Of a stretch of 64,000 nucleotides of DNA, positions 34,110-42,146 are shown piece after piece. Source of the stretch: Streptomyces justiciae. Lineage in GTDB: Bacteria; Actinomycetota; Actinomycetes; Streptomycetales; Streptomycetaceae. The notes below the pieces were generated by a model. It saw only the letters and a program-made list of their open reading frames with translations. It was not told the origin of the DNA and did not search any database. Every line of letters starts with the position of its first letter. Positions within the stretch are counted from its first letter, which is position 1. A program made the position numbers and the translations under genes. The stretch lies in contig NZ_JADDXU010000014.1 of NCBI RefSeq assembly GCF_015163075.1, forward strand, positions 227,787-291,786, read 5' to 3'.

Positions 34110-35470
34110 GCGGCTCCCTCTGGCTGTCACCAGGCGCCCGCCCGGACACCTTCCCCACGATCCCCAAACAGCGCACCACCCCCAGCTGGGCCGGCCCTGA
34201 CCCCGTCGACGAACTCGCCGCCCGCCTCGACGACTTCGTCGCGGCCGCGGTCCACCCCGACGAGATCGCCGCGCTCCTGGAGAGTGACGGACTGTCGGAC
34301 GACCAGATACGCGAGCGGTACGGCGTGAAGAACTCCTTCGCACTGGCCGAGGAACTCTACGAACGAGTCCCCCGCCGCCACCCCGAACCGGAGACCGCGC
34401 CCCACGACCCCTGGCGGGCAAGCCTGTTGACCTGCCTCCTTAGAGGAGTGGTCTTCGCCCTCCCAGGCTTCGCCTACGTACTCGCCGCCGCAGCCCCGCT
34501 CCCCCTCCTGGCCGGCGCCCTGACCGGCTGGACCTGGAACCAGGCCCTGGCCCATCGCGCGTACACCTGGCTGGGCTTGGGAGACGAGAGAGCGGCAAAG
34601 CGAACCCTGCTGCGAGGAGCACCGACGGGGGTGGTGCTGGGCACCTTGGTTGCATTGCTGGCATCAGGCACACCAGACCGGTCCGTGGCCTTCGCGGCAG
34701 GCCAGTCCCTGTACCTGGGAGCATCGACGATCCTGCTGGTACGGGCCCGCGAACGAGCGTTGCTACTGGCCCTGTTGCCCATGGCGACGGGCGCGGTTGT
34801 GGCTTTGTTCTGTGGTGTGCCGGAGGTCGCGAGACTTGTTCTGCTGCTGGCTCCCCTGACGGCAGTGGCAATCCTGGCTCTACTTGAAGTCATGCCTCGG
34901 GGCAACGCCGATAAGGGGCGCGGGGAACTGCGCGACCAGCCACAACGCACCCGCAGTCGAAAAACGACAATGGGCCCCCCACTCTCTTCGTCTTTCCCCT
35001 ACGCCCTCTTCGGCTTGGCCACCGGCACCCTCGTCCTCCACGCAGCCCTAGCCGACCCCCTCACCGCCCTCATCCTCACCCTGAGCATGGGCCCCGCCGA
35101 ATACCTCCTCCACCACCTCCGCAGCACCAGCACAACCGCCCTGCGTTCCAGCACCACCCCAACCGCCTTCCGCCGCGCAGCGACCCGCACCCTCCTGCAC
35201 TCCCTCACCACCTACCTCCTCACCCTCCTCACCCTGGCCCTGACCACCGGCATCAGCCCAACCCCCCTGCTCCTCCTCGGCACCGTCCTGTGGACAGCCC
35301 TGCTGCTCCAGTCCTTCGGCGCGATCCTCAGCACGACAGCGATCTGCTCCGTGGCGGCCCTGGCCCAGACATTCGCCCCGCTGACCGCCCTGACCGTGTA
35401 CGCGACCACCGCCACGACCCAGGCGGTCCTGGCCTGCGCCCTGCTGGGGAAGGCGACCGCCCACCGATGA
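34106..35470 (+). CDS. Polytopic membrane protein of the exopolysaccharide cluster
   Basis: A 454-residue protein: 95 soluble N-terminal residues (including SDDQIRERYGVKNSFALAEE), then about ten hydrophobic segments in two blocks (about 110-270 and 292-450). It occupies the place of PelG, the 12-span Pel exporter of similar length, but I see no convincing PelG motif, so export or assembly is inferred from context. A dispersed-repeat copy (34913-34958) forms the hydrophilic loop between the blocks. The second half uses codons less strictly GC3 than neighbours (AGA, CTT, TTG occur). GTG 34106 and stop 35470 both overlap neighbours by 4 nt. Confidence 0.7.
   Translation: MSGSLWLSPGARPDTFPTIPKQRTTPSWAGPDPVDELAARLDDFVAAAVHPDEIAALLESDGLSDDQIRERYGVKNSFALAEELYERVPRRHPEPETAPHDPWRASLLTCLLRGVVFALPGFAYVLAAAAPLPLLAGALTGWTWNQALAHRAYTWLGLGDERAAKRTLLRGAPTGVVLGTLVALLASGTPDRSVAFAAGQSLYLGASTILLVRARERALLLALLPMATGAVVALFCGVPEVARLVLLLAPLTAVAILALLEVMPRGNADKGRGELRDQPQRTRSRKTTMGPPLSSSFPYALFGLATGTLVLHAALADPLTALILTLSMGPAEYLLHHLRSTSTTALRSSTTPTAFRRAATRTLLHSLTTYLLTLLTLALTTGISPTPLLLLGTVLWTALLLQSFGAILSTTAICSVAALAQTFAPLTALTVYATTATTQAVLACALLGKATAHR
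34913..34958 (+). repeat. Dispersed repeat, copy E, inside a coding sequence
   Basis: AAGGGGCGCGGGGAACTGCG, then CGACCAGCCACAACGCACC, nearly identical to intergenic copy B. Here it is read in frame as KGRGELRDQPQRTR within the membrane protein. Confidence 0.9.
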
Positions 35471-36096
35471 CGAACAACCTCCTGCTCCCGTACTACGAGC
35501 ACCCGTCCGCCCGCCCCACGGAATGGGACGCGATCATCGCAGCGGCCCCCCACCTCTACGCCGTGGTCCTCAACCCGGCGAGCGGCCCCGGCGACCACCC
35601 CGACGAGGCCTTCGTAGAGGTGGCCGCCCGCCTCAAAGCCGCAGGCATACGGACCCTCGGCTACGTCGACACCGCCTACGCCCGCCGCCCCCACCCCGAG
35701 GTCGTCCGCGACCTCACCCACCACCACGACTGGTACGCCACGGACGGCGCCTTCCTGGACCAAGTGGCGTCAGGAGAAGCCGAGTTCACGTACTACCGCC
35801 GCCTCGCGACAGCAGTAAGCGGCACCCTCGTCCTCAACCACGGCACCGCCCCGCACCCCTCCTACGCCCGCATCGCCGACGTCCTCGTGACCTTCGAGGG
35901 CCCCTGGAAGTCGTACCTCCACCTCGGCCCACCGAAGTGGCGCGGCGGCACGGACGTACGGCTCTGTCATCTCGTGTACGGCGTCCCACGTGGCGCGGAT
36001 CTCGCGGTGCACGGGGCGGATCTGTACTGCGGGGTGCCGGGCATGGGTGATCATCCTTGGGGTACGTTGCCCCACACTCTGGAGCCCGCTCAGTGA
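35467..36096 (+). CDS. Spherulin-4 / Sph3-like (GH135) glycoside hydrolase
   Basis: A 209-residue protein of the spherulation-specific family 4. It starts LLLPYYEHPSARPTEWDAI, the typical first strand, followed by VVLNPASGPGD, TLGYVDTAYARR, HHDWYATDGAFLDQV and LVTFEGPWKSY. These Asp/Glu-bearing strands form the barrel active site in Aspergillus Sph3, an endo-alpha-1,4-N-acetylgalactosaminidase required for galactosaminogalactan. There is no signal peptide or anchor, so this form looks cytoplasmic, unlike the fungal protein. ATG 35467 overlaps the preceding stop (ATGA) and the end overlaps the next GTG. Confidence 0.82.
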   Translation: MTNNLLLPYYEHPSARPTEWDAIIAAAPHLYAVVLNPASGPGDHPDEAFVEVAARLKAAGIRTLGYVDTAYARRPHPEVVRDLTHHHDWYATDGAFLDQVASGEAEFTYYRRLATAVSGTLVLNHGTAPHPSYARIADVLVTFEGPWKSYLHLGPPKWRGGTDVRLCHLVYGVPRGADLAVHGADLYCGVPGMGDHPWGTLPHTLEPAQ

Positions 36097-36869
36097 GACG
36101 CCTTCTCTGGCTGTTCCCCGTCCTCCTCCTCGCCGCCTGCACCACGGCCCAGGACGGAAAGCCGAGCCCCCGCTGGCAGCCGACCCCCGGTCTGGCCTGG
36201 CAGTGGCAGCTGAGCGGCCGGACGATCGACACCTCCGTCGACGTCCCGGTCTACGACATCGACGGCTTCGACCAGCCGAAGGCGACCGTGACCGCCCTGC
36301 ACCGCGAGGACCGAAAGGTGATCTGCTACCTCTCCACCGGCGCCTGGGAGGACTGGCGGCCCGACGCGAAGAAGTTCCCCAAGTCGGTGATCGGCCGCGG
36401 CAACGGCTGGGAGGGCGAACGCTGGCTGGACATCCGTCAGGTCGATGTCCTTGAGCCGCTCATTGCCGCCCGTATGGACATGTGCAAGGACAAGGGCTTC
36501 GAAGCGGTCGAGCCGGACAACATGGACGGCTACAAGAACCGCACGGGCTTCGACCTCGACGCCTCCGACCAGCTCCGCTACAACCGCCTGATCGCGAAAC
36601 TCGCCCACGACCGGGGCATGGCGGTCGGTCTGAAGAACGACCTGGACCAGATCCCGCAGCTGGTGGACGACTTCGACTTCGCGGTCAACGAACAGTGCGC
36701 CCAGTACGACGAGTGCGCGGCCAACACGCCGTTCATCAAGGCGGGCAAGGCCGTGTTCCACGTGGAGTACGAGCTGCCGACGAGCGCGTTCTGCGCGGAG
36801 TCGCGCCGGCTGAAGCTGAGCTCGATGGCGAAGAAGTACGAGCTGGGGGTGTGGCGCCGGGCCTGCTAG
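36093..36869 (+). CDS. Ega3-like (GH114) endo-alpha-1,4-polygalactosaminidase lipoprotein
   Basis: A 258-residue exported enzyme. Lipobox LAAC with Cys16 gives a membrane lipoprotein. The GH114 barrel is clear: WQWQLSG, VYDIDGFD (Asp55, Asp57), CYLSTGAWEDWRPD and the signature FEAVEPDNMDGY (Glu140, Asp142), then GMAVGLKNDL and FAVNEQC. GH114 cleaves deacetylated galactosamine stretches; Ega3 of the fungal galactosaminogalactan cluster is the reference. It would trim or release the polymer at the cell surface. GTG 36093 overlaps the upstream stop; its own stop overlaps convergent cobS by 4 nt. Confidence 0.85.
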   Translation: MRRLLWLFPVLLLAACTTAQDGKPSPRWQPTPGLAWQWQLSGRTIDTSVDVPVYDIDGFDQPKATVTALHREDRKVICYLSTGAWEDWRPDAKKFPKSVIGRGNGWEGERWLDIRQVDVLEPLIAARMDMCKDKGFEAVEPDNMDGYKNRTGFDLDASDQLRYNRLIAKLAHDRGMAVGLKNDLDQIPQLVDDFDFAVNEQCAQYDECAANTPFIKAGKAVFHVEYELPTSAFCAESRRLKLSSMAKKYELGVWRRAC

Positions 36870-37654
36870 GCACCGAAGCTCAGGACGACCAGTGCCGTCG
36901 TCGCCGCGGTTTCCGCGAGCCCGCCGAACACATCGCCGGTGATCCCGCCGAAGCGGCGCGTGCAGTGCCGTAGCAGCAGCTCGGAGGCGGCGAGAGCGAC
37001 CACGACGGCGACGACAGGACCGTAGCTCCCCGCCAGCAGCCCGCCCCCGCCCGCCGCCACCAGCACCGCGGCCGCGACCCCGATCGCACCCCCTACCGGC
37101 ACCACCCCCGCCACCGCCGCCCCCAGCCCCTCCGGGCGGGCGGCCGGCACCCCGGCACGGGCCGCCAGGGTCAGTGCGAGCCGGGCGACGACCGCCGCGA
37201 CGACGGTGGCCACCGCACCCCGGGCCCAGGAGTCGTCGTAGGCCCGTGCCAGTGCGGCCACCTGGCCGAGCAGCACGAAGACGAGGGTGATGACCCCGAA
37301 CGGCCCGATGTCCGACTGCTTCATGATCCGCAGCGCGTCCTCCGCGGGCTTCCCGCTGCCGAGGCCGTCGGCGGTGTCGGCGATGCCGTCGAGGTGCAGG
37401 CCCCGGGTCAGTACGGCCGGTACCGCGGCCGAGCCGACCGCGGCGAGCAGCGCCCCCGAGCCCAGCCACAGCAGCGCGAGCCCGACGCCCGCCGCGAGCC
37501 CGCCGATCACCACACCCACCAGCGGGGCGCACAGCATGCCACCACGCGCCGCCTCCCGGTCCCAGCGGCTCACCCGCACGGGAAGCACACTCAGGGTGCC
37601 GAAAGCGAAACGGAGGCCATGAAGACGGCCGTGGAGCTGCGGGGACGTGGACAC
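36866..37654 (-). CDS. cobS: Adenosylcobinamide-GDP ribazoletransferase (cobalamin synthase)
   Basis: Integral membrane enzyme joining adenosylcobinamide-GDP and alpha-ribazole in the last steps of B12 synthesis. The 262 residues show LRFAFGTLSVLPV at the N-terminus, LTRGLHLDGIADTADGLG (the conserved Asp-rich metal site), RIMKQSDIGPFGV and the closing RRFGGITGDVFGGLAE. About seven hydrophobic segments. GTG 37654 is the likely start. cobT and cobU are 4 and 6 kb away on the same strand, so the cob genes are dispersed here. Confidence 0.95.
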   Translation of the reverse strand: MSTSPQLHGRLHGLRFAFGTLSVLPVRVSRWDREAARGGMLCAPLVGVVIGGLAAGVGLALLWLGSGALLAAVGSAAVPAVLTRGLHLDGIADTADGLGSGKPAEDALRIMKQSDIGPFGVITLVFVLLGQVAALARAYDDSWARGAVATVVAAVVARLALTLAARAGVPAARPEGLGAAVAGVVPVGGAIGVAAAVLVAAGGGGLLAGSYGPVVAVVVALAASELLLRHCTRRFGGITGDVFGGLAETAATTALVVLSFGA

Positions 37655-37767
37655 GCCCGGAAGAGTAGCCCGGCCACCGGACCCGCCCGACAGCCCACCC
37701 CCGCCCCCGGTACCCCGGTCGCCGCACCCGCCGGGCAGCCCACCCTTCCTGGCCCGAAACTGGCCCC

Positions 37768-38526
37768 ATGGGCCACTGGCTGCACCGCAACATCGTCGAA
37801 CCCGGCAAGCTGCCCCTGCTCCTGGCCCTGACCGCGTTCGTCGTCACCTTCCTCGTCACCCGGGTCATCACCCGCCTCATCCGCGCGGGCAAGGGGCCGT
37901 TCGGCAACATCAGCTCCGGCGGGGTGCACATCCACCACGTGGTGCCCGGCGTCATCCTGACCGTCCTCGGCGGCTTCGGGGCCGTCGCCAGCGGGCGGCA
38001 CGGGTTCGGGTCGGCGGCGTTCGCGGTGGTGTTCGGGGTGGGCGCCGGGCTGGTGCTGGACGAGTTCGCGCTGATCCTGCACCTGGACGACGTCTACTGG
38101 ACGGAGGAGGGGAGGAAGAGCGTCGAGGTCGTCGTGCTCACCGCGGCGCTGGTCGGGCTGATGCTGTCCGGGTTCTCGCCGTTCGGGGTCAACGACATGA
38201 CCCAGGAGGAGCTCAAGGACCGCGGCAGCGTCATCACGACGGTCCTCGTCAACTTCCTCTTCGCCCTGGCCGTACTGCTCAAGGGCAAGACCCGGATGGC
38301 GATCTTCAGCGTCGTCGTCCCGTTCGTCGGCATCATCGGCCTGGTCCGGCTGGCCCGCCCCGGCTCACCCTGGGCCCGCCGCCTCTACCGCCGCCGCCCC
38401 CGCGCCCGCGCCAAGGCCACCCTGCGCGCCTACCGCCACGACCGCCGCTGGGCGGGCCCCCGCCGCCGCCTTCAGGACCTGATCGGCGGCAAGCCCGACC
38501 CGGCACTGGACACAGCCCGCCGGTGA
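37768..38526 (+). CDS. Conserved integral membrane protein
   Basis: A 252-residue protein with about six membrane segments in the first 210 residues and a strongly basic C-terminal tail (YRRRPRARAKATLRAYRHDRRW). A histidine cluster GGVHIHHVVPG (about residue 52) and acidic LDEFALILHLDDVYW could bind metal. I do not recognise the family. It converges on the rhomboid-like gene with a 55-bp overlap of coding sequence. Confidence 0.7.
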   Translation: MGHWLHRNIVEPGKLPLLLALTAFVVTFLVTRVITRLIRAGKGPFGNISSGGVHIHHVVPGVILTVLGGFGAVASGRHGFGSAAFAVVFGVGAGLVLDEFALILHLDDVYWTEEGRKSVEVVVLTAALVGLMLSGFSPFGVNDMTQEELKDRGSVITTVLVNFLFALAVLLKGKTRMAIFSVVVPFVGIIGLVRLARPGSPWARRLYRRRPRARAKATLRAYRHDRRWAGPRRRLQDLIGGKPDPALDTARR

Positions 38527-39164
38527 CGTACGGCCGACAGCCCGCACAGCGCCAGCACCGCCACGATCGCCGCCAGATGCTCCTTGCCCGCGAGGTTGTC
38601 CTTGAGCAGCACCTCGACCACCATCGCGGCGATCACCACCCCCGCGGTGACGTACGCCCGGTACCGCCACCCCAGGAACACGGCCAGCCCCACCACGGCC
38701 GCCGACGGTCCGGTGTCGACGACCAGGGCGTCCGAGGCGGGCAGGCCGAGCGGGCTGTCGGGGCCCAGCCAGATGCCCACGCGCGCGTACAGCGTGCCGG
38801 CGAGCGTGGCGACGTACGCGATGACGAGCGTGCGCCACCAGCCCAGGCACATCTCCGCGATGCCGAAGACCAGCAGGATCTGGGCGAGCGCGCCCCAGAC
38901 GGGCAGGTCGAGGGCCGGGACGAACAGCGACAGGGGAGTGCGCAGCAGGGCCAGCCACAACGGGTCCTCGGCCCGTACCGCCCCCACGTCCTCGACGAAC
39001 CGGAAGCCCCACGACTGGTTGTGCACGATGTGCAGCAGCGCCGTCAGGCACACCACGCCGAGCGTCATCGGCACCGCCCGCCACCGCCGCCGCACCAGCG
39101 GCCCGCGCACGGCGATGTACAGCGGCCCCCATTCGGTACGGGCCCAGCGGGCGAGTGTCGTCAT
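38472..39164 (-). CDS. Rhomboid-like membrane protein
   Basis: A 230-residue protein with about six membrane spans. DTGPSAAVVGLAVF (Ser in a GPSA context) and a late GKEHLAAIVAVL (His) are arranged like the Ser/His dyad of rhomboid intramembrane proteases, matching the actinobacterial Rhomboid_2-like group. Proteolysis is possible but unproven. ATG 39164 overlaps the stop of the lysyl-phosphatidylglycerol synthase gene (ATGA), so the two are translationally coupled. The 3' end overlaps the convergent gene by 55 bp. Confidence 0.7.
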   Translation of the reverse strand: MTTLARWARTEWGPLYIAVRGPLVRRRWRAVPMTLGVVCLTALLHIVHNQSWGFRFVEDVGAVRAEDPLWLALLRTPLSLFVPALDLPVWGALAQILLVFGIAEMCLGWWRTLVIAYVATLAGTLYARVGIWLGPDSPLGLPASDALVVDTGPSAAVVGLAVFLGWRYRAYVTAGVVIAAMVVEVLLKDNLAGKEHLAAIVAVLALCGLSAVRHRRAVSSAGSGLPPIRS

Positions 39165-40843
39165 CTCTGCTTCTCCAGGTCTGTCCGGTGCAGCCCCGGC
39201 AGCTCCAGGAACCCCTCCGCGCGCGCCGAGGCGAGCCCGATGCGCGGCAGGTCCGCGCTCTTCTCGAAGAGCAGGAACCGCGGCTCCCAGATGGGCCGGT
39301 ACTTGGCGTTGGCGCGGTACAGGGACTCGATCTGCCACCAGCGCGAGAAGAAGCTGAGCAGCGACCTCCACAGCCGCAGCACCGGTCCCGCACCGAGCCG
39401 TCCACCACGTTCGAAGACCGACCTGAACATCGCGAAGTTGAGCGAGACCTGCGTGATCCCGATCTCGCGGGCCCGCCGCAGCAGATCGATCACCATGAAC
39501 TCGACCAGTCCGTTGTCGGAGTCCCGGTCCCGCCGCATGAGGTCGAGCGACAGCCCGTGCGGCCCCCACGGCACGAACGACAGCAGCGCCCGCAACTCGC
39601 CCTGGGCGTCCGTGCATTCGAGCATCACGCAGCGCCCGTCCCGCGCGTCCCCGAGCCGCCCCAGCGCCATGCTGAACCCGCGCTCGGTGGCCCCGTCCCG
39701 CCAGTCGTCGGCGCGCTTGACCAGCGCGGCCATCTCCGCGGCCGGAATCTCCTCGTGCCGCCGGATGCGCACGGTGTACCCGGCCCGCCGCACCCGGTTG
39801 TGGGCCTGCCGTACGGTCCGCATGGCCCGCCCCTCGAGGGTGAACTCGGCGACCTCCACGAGCGCCTCGTCCCCGAGCTCCAGCGCGTCGAGCCCGTGCC
39901 GTGCGTACACGGTCCCCGCCTCCTCGCTCGCCCCCATCACCGCCGGGATCCACCCGTGCGCCCGCGCCTGGTCGAGCCACGGCTCGATGGCGCCGGGCCA
40001 GGCCTCCGGGTCGCCGAGCGGATCACCGGAGGCCAGGGCCACACCTCCTACGACGCGATAGGCGATGGCGGCCTTGCCGCTCGGCGACCAGACGACACTC
40101 TTCTCCCGGCGCAGCGCGAAGTAGCCCAGCGAGTCCCGCTCGCCGTGCCGGTCGAGCAGCTCCCGCAGCCGCTTCTCGTCGTCGTCGGTCAGCGGGTCGA
40201 CGGCACGGCGGGAGCGGAAGGCGGCGTAGAGGACGGCGAGGAGGAGGACCGTACTGAGCCCGTTGACGGTGACGTCGACCCAGTTGGGGGTGGCGATGCC
40301 GGGGGAGCGGAAGTCGGTGATGGAGACCAGGCGCAGGGTGCCGTAGCGCCAGCAGGCGGTGAAGGTGGAGTGCCGCTGGTTGGTCACCGTCACCAGCAGC
40401 GCCGCGAGCAGCGAGGAGGCGAGCAGCCCGCCCGCGCCGACGGCCGCGGCCAGCTTCGGGTTGGCCCGGTCACCCTTGGCGTAGAACTCCCGCCGCCCGA
40501 GCAGCAGCGCGCTCACGAAGGCGGCGGTCAGAGCCAGCGACACCCAGTTCTGCGGATGCCGCCGGATCTCCGGGAACACCATGGCGAACGCGAACAGCGT
40601 GAGGAACGCCCCGCTCAGCCCGAGGTTGAGCAGCCATGCGGCCCGCTTGCGGCGCCGCATGGTGACCGCCAGGAACGCCGTGAAGACCCCGGAGGCGAAG
40701 CCGGCGGTCAGCAGATACGGCGTGAACAGATCCTCGTGGTTGTGCCGCCGCACGTCCTGCCCCAGGGACACCCACACCGCACTGAGGAAGTTGACGAACG
40801 CGACGAGCCGGAGGTAACAGACGGCAAATCGGGCGTATCCCAT
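39161..40843 (-). CDS. Phosphatidylglycerol lysyltransferase (MprF/DUF2156 family)
   Basis: A 560-residue protein: N-terminal half with about six membrane segments (to about residue 215), then a cytoplasmic GNAT-fold DUF2156 domain with GDPLGDPEAWPGAIEPWL, TVRQAHNRVRRAGY, RGFSMALGRLGD and NFAMFRSVFERG. MprF-type enzymes transfer an aminoacyl group from tRNA to phosphatidylglycerol, reducing negative surface charge and giving resistance to cationic peptides. Lysine is the usual donor but is not proven. No ribosome site precedes ATG 40843, but a TATGAT ends 9 nt upstream. Confidence 0.85.
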   Translation of the reverse strand: MGYARFAVCYLRLVAFVNFLSAVWVSLGQDVRRHNHEDLFTPYLLTAGFASGVFTAFLAVTMRRRKRAAWLLNLGLSGAFLTLFAFAMVFPEIRRHPQNWVSLALTAAFVSALLLGRREFYAKGDRANPKLAAAVGAGGLLASSLLAALLVTVTNQRHSTFTACWRYGTLRLVSITDFRSPGIATPNWVDVTVNGLSTVLLLAVLYAAFRSRRAVDPLTDDDEKRLRELLDRHGERDSLGYFALRREKSVVWSPSGKAAIAYRVVGGVALASGDPLGDPEAWPGAIEPWLDQARAHGWIPAVMGASEEAGTVYARHGLDALELGDEALVEVAEFTLEGRAMRTVRQAHNRVRRAGYTVRIRRHEEIPAAEMAALVKRADDWRDGATERGFSMALGRLGDARDGRCVMLECTDAQGELRALLSFVPWGPHGLSLDLMRRDRDSDNGLVEFMVIDLLRRAREIGITQVSLNFAMFRSVFERGGRLGAGPVLRLWRSLLSFFSRWWQIESLYRANAKYRPIWEPRFLLFEKSADLPRIGLASARAEGFLELPGLHRTDLEKQR

Positions 40844-40852
40844 GAATTGGGA

Positions 40853-40858
40853 TCATAA
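40853..40858 (-). promoter_or_regulatory. -10 element of the lysyltransferase gene
   Basis: TATGAT on the minus strand ends 9 nt before ATG 40843. A transcript starting 7-9 nt after it would begin at or next to the start codon, i.e. leaderless. No clear -35 is visible. Confidence 0.45.
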
Positions 40859-40926
40859 AAGTTGCCCCCGCCGCAACGGCGCTCAGCCACGACGGCGGTT
40901 TCCGGCGGTGCCGAACCGACCGGTGC

Positions 40927-42009
40927 CTACTCCTCCTTCTCCGGTTCCTCTTCAACAGACGGCTCCGGCTTCTCGGGCAGCTCGGCCGCCAACGCCGCCG
41001 CGGCCTGCACCAACGGCAGCGCAAGCAACCCCCCGGCGCCCTCCCCGACCCGGACCCCGTGGTCGAGCAGCGGCTCGAGGGCCATCCGGTCCAACGCCTT
41101 CGCCTGCCCCGGCTCCCCGGAGTTGTGCGCGGCCAGCCACCAGTCCGGCGCCCGGAAGGCGATCCGCTGCCCGACCAGCGCACAGGCGGCGACGGTCACA
41201 CCGTCCAGCACCACCGGCAGCTTCCGCACCGCGGCCTGGAGCAGGAACCCGGTGATCGCGGCGAGGTCGGCCCCGCCCACGGTCGCCAGCAGCTGCAACT
41301 GATCGCCGAGCACCGGCCGCGCCCGCCGCAACGCGTCCCGGATCGCCGCGCACTTGCGCATCCACGTCAGGTCGTCGATCGCGAGCCCGCCCCGCCCGGT
41401 CACCACCGACGCGTCGGTCCCGCACAGCGCGGCGATGAGCACGCCCGCCGCCGTGGTCCCGCCGACGCTCACATCGCCGAGCACCACCAGATCCGTACCG
41501 GAGTCGGCCTCCTCGTCGGCGACCGCCATCCCGGCCCGGAACGCGGCCTCGGCCTCCTCCAGGGTCAACGCGTCCTCGACGTCGATACGACCGCTGCCGC
41601 GCCGCACCCGATGCCGTACGACATCCTCGGGCAGCGTCTCCGGGTCGGTGTCCAGCGCCATGTCGACGACCCGTACCGGCACCCCGAGCCGCCGTGCGAG
41701 CACCGACACCGGCCGCCCGCCCTCCAGCACCTCGCGCACCAACTCCCCGGCGCTGCCCGCAGGTCGGGCCGAGACGTCGAGCTCGGCGATGCCGTGGTCA
41801 CCGGCGAAGAGCACCACCCGCGGCCGTTCGACCGGCCGTACCGGTACGGCGGACTGCGCGGCGGCCAGCCACTCACCCAGGTCGTCGAGGCGGCCCAGCG
41901 ATCCGGGCGGCACGATCTGGCGCTCGCGACGCGCCTCGGCGTCGCGGCGCACCCCGCCGTCGGGGCGCTCGATCAGATCGGAGAAGTCGTCGAGATTAAG
42001 CGAGCTCAT
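40927..42009 (-). CDS. cobT: Nicotinate-nucleotide-dimethylbenzimidazole phosphoribosyltransferase
   Basis: Forms alpha-ribazole phosphate for the lower ligand of B12. The 360 residues include PPGSLGRLDDLGEWL, VVLFAGDHGIAE, GDVSVGGTTAAGVL and QLLATVGGADLAAITGFL, and the late catalytic Glu in DHGVRVGEGAGGLLA. The C-terminal 15 residues are acidic (SVEEEPEKEE). ATG 42009 (MSSLNLDDF) is preferred to an upstream Gly/Ala-rich extension. It follows a divergent methyltransferase gene. Confidence 0.95.
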   Translation of the reverse strand: MSSLNLDDFSDLIERPDGGVRRDAEARRERQIVPPGSLGRLDDLGEWLAAAQSAVPVRPVERPRVVLFAGDHGIAELDVSARPAGSAGELVREVLEGGRPVSVLARRLGVPVRVVDMALDTDPETLPEDVVRHRVRRGSGRIDVEDALTLEEAEAAFRAGMAVADEEADSGTDLVVLGDVSVGGTTAAGVLIAALCGTDASVVTGRGGLAIDDLTWMRKCAAIRDALRRARPVLGDQLQLLATVGGADLAAITGFLLQAAVRKLPVVLDGVTVAACALVGQRIAFRAPDWWLAAHNSGEPGQAKALDRMALEPLLDHGVRVGEGAGGLLALPLVQAAAALAAELPEKPEPSVEEEPEKEE

Positions 42010-42146
42010 TCGCCGAACAGTACCGGCACCGGTCGAACAGGACGGCGGCACAGGGGCACCACGCGCACCTGACGTCGTTGCTCCCAAGATCGAGATCCCA
42101 TACGTTCCGTTTTGCAGCGGATTGTCGTACGTCTCAGGGAGCCCCC

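Noticed and set aside
33344..35470. A 708-residue protein starting at 33344
   Set aside because: The first 254 codons lie in a second frame of the PelF-like gene and are Arg/Pro/Gly-rich. The real start is GTG 34106, overlapping the upstream stop by 4 nt.
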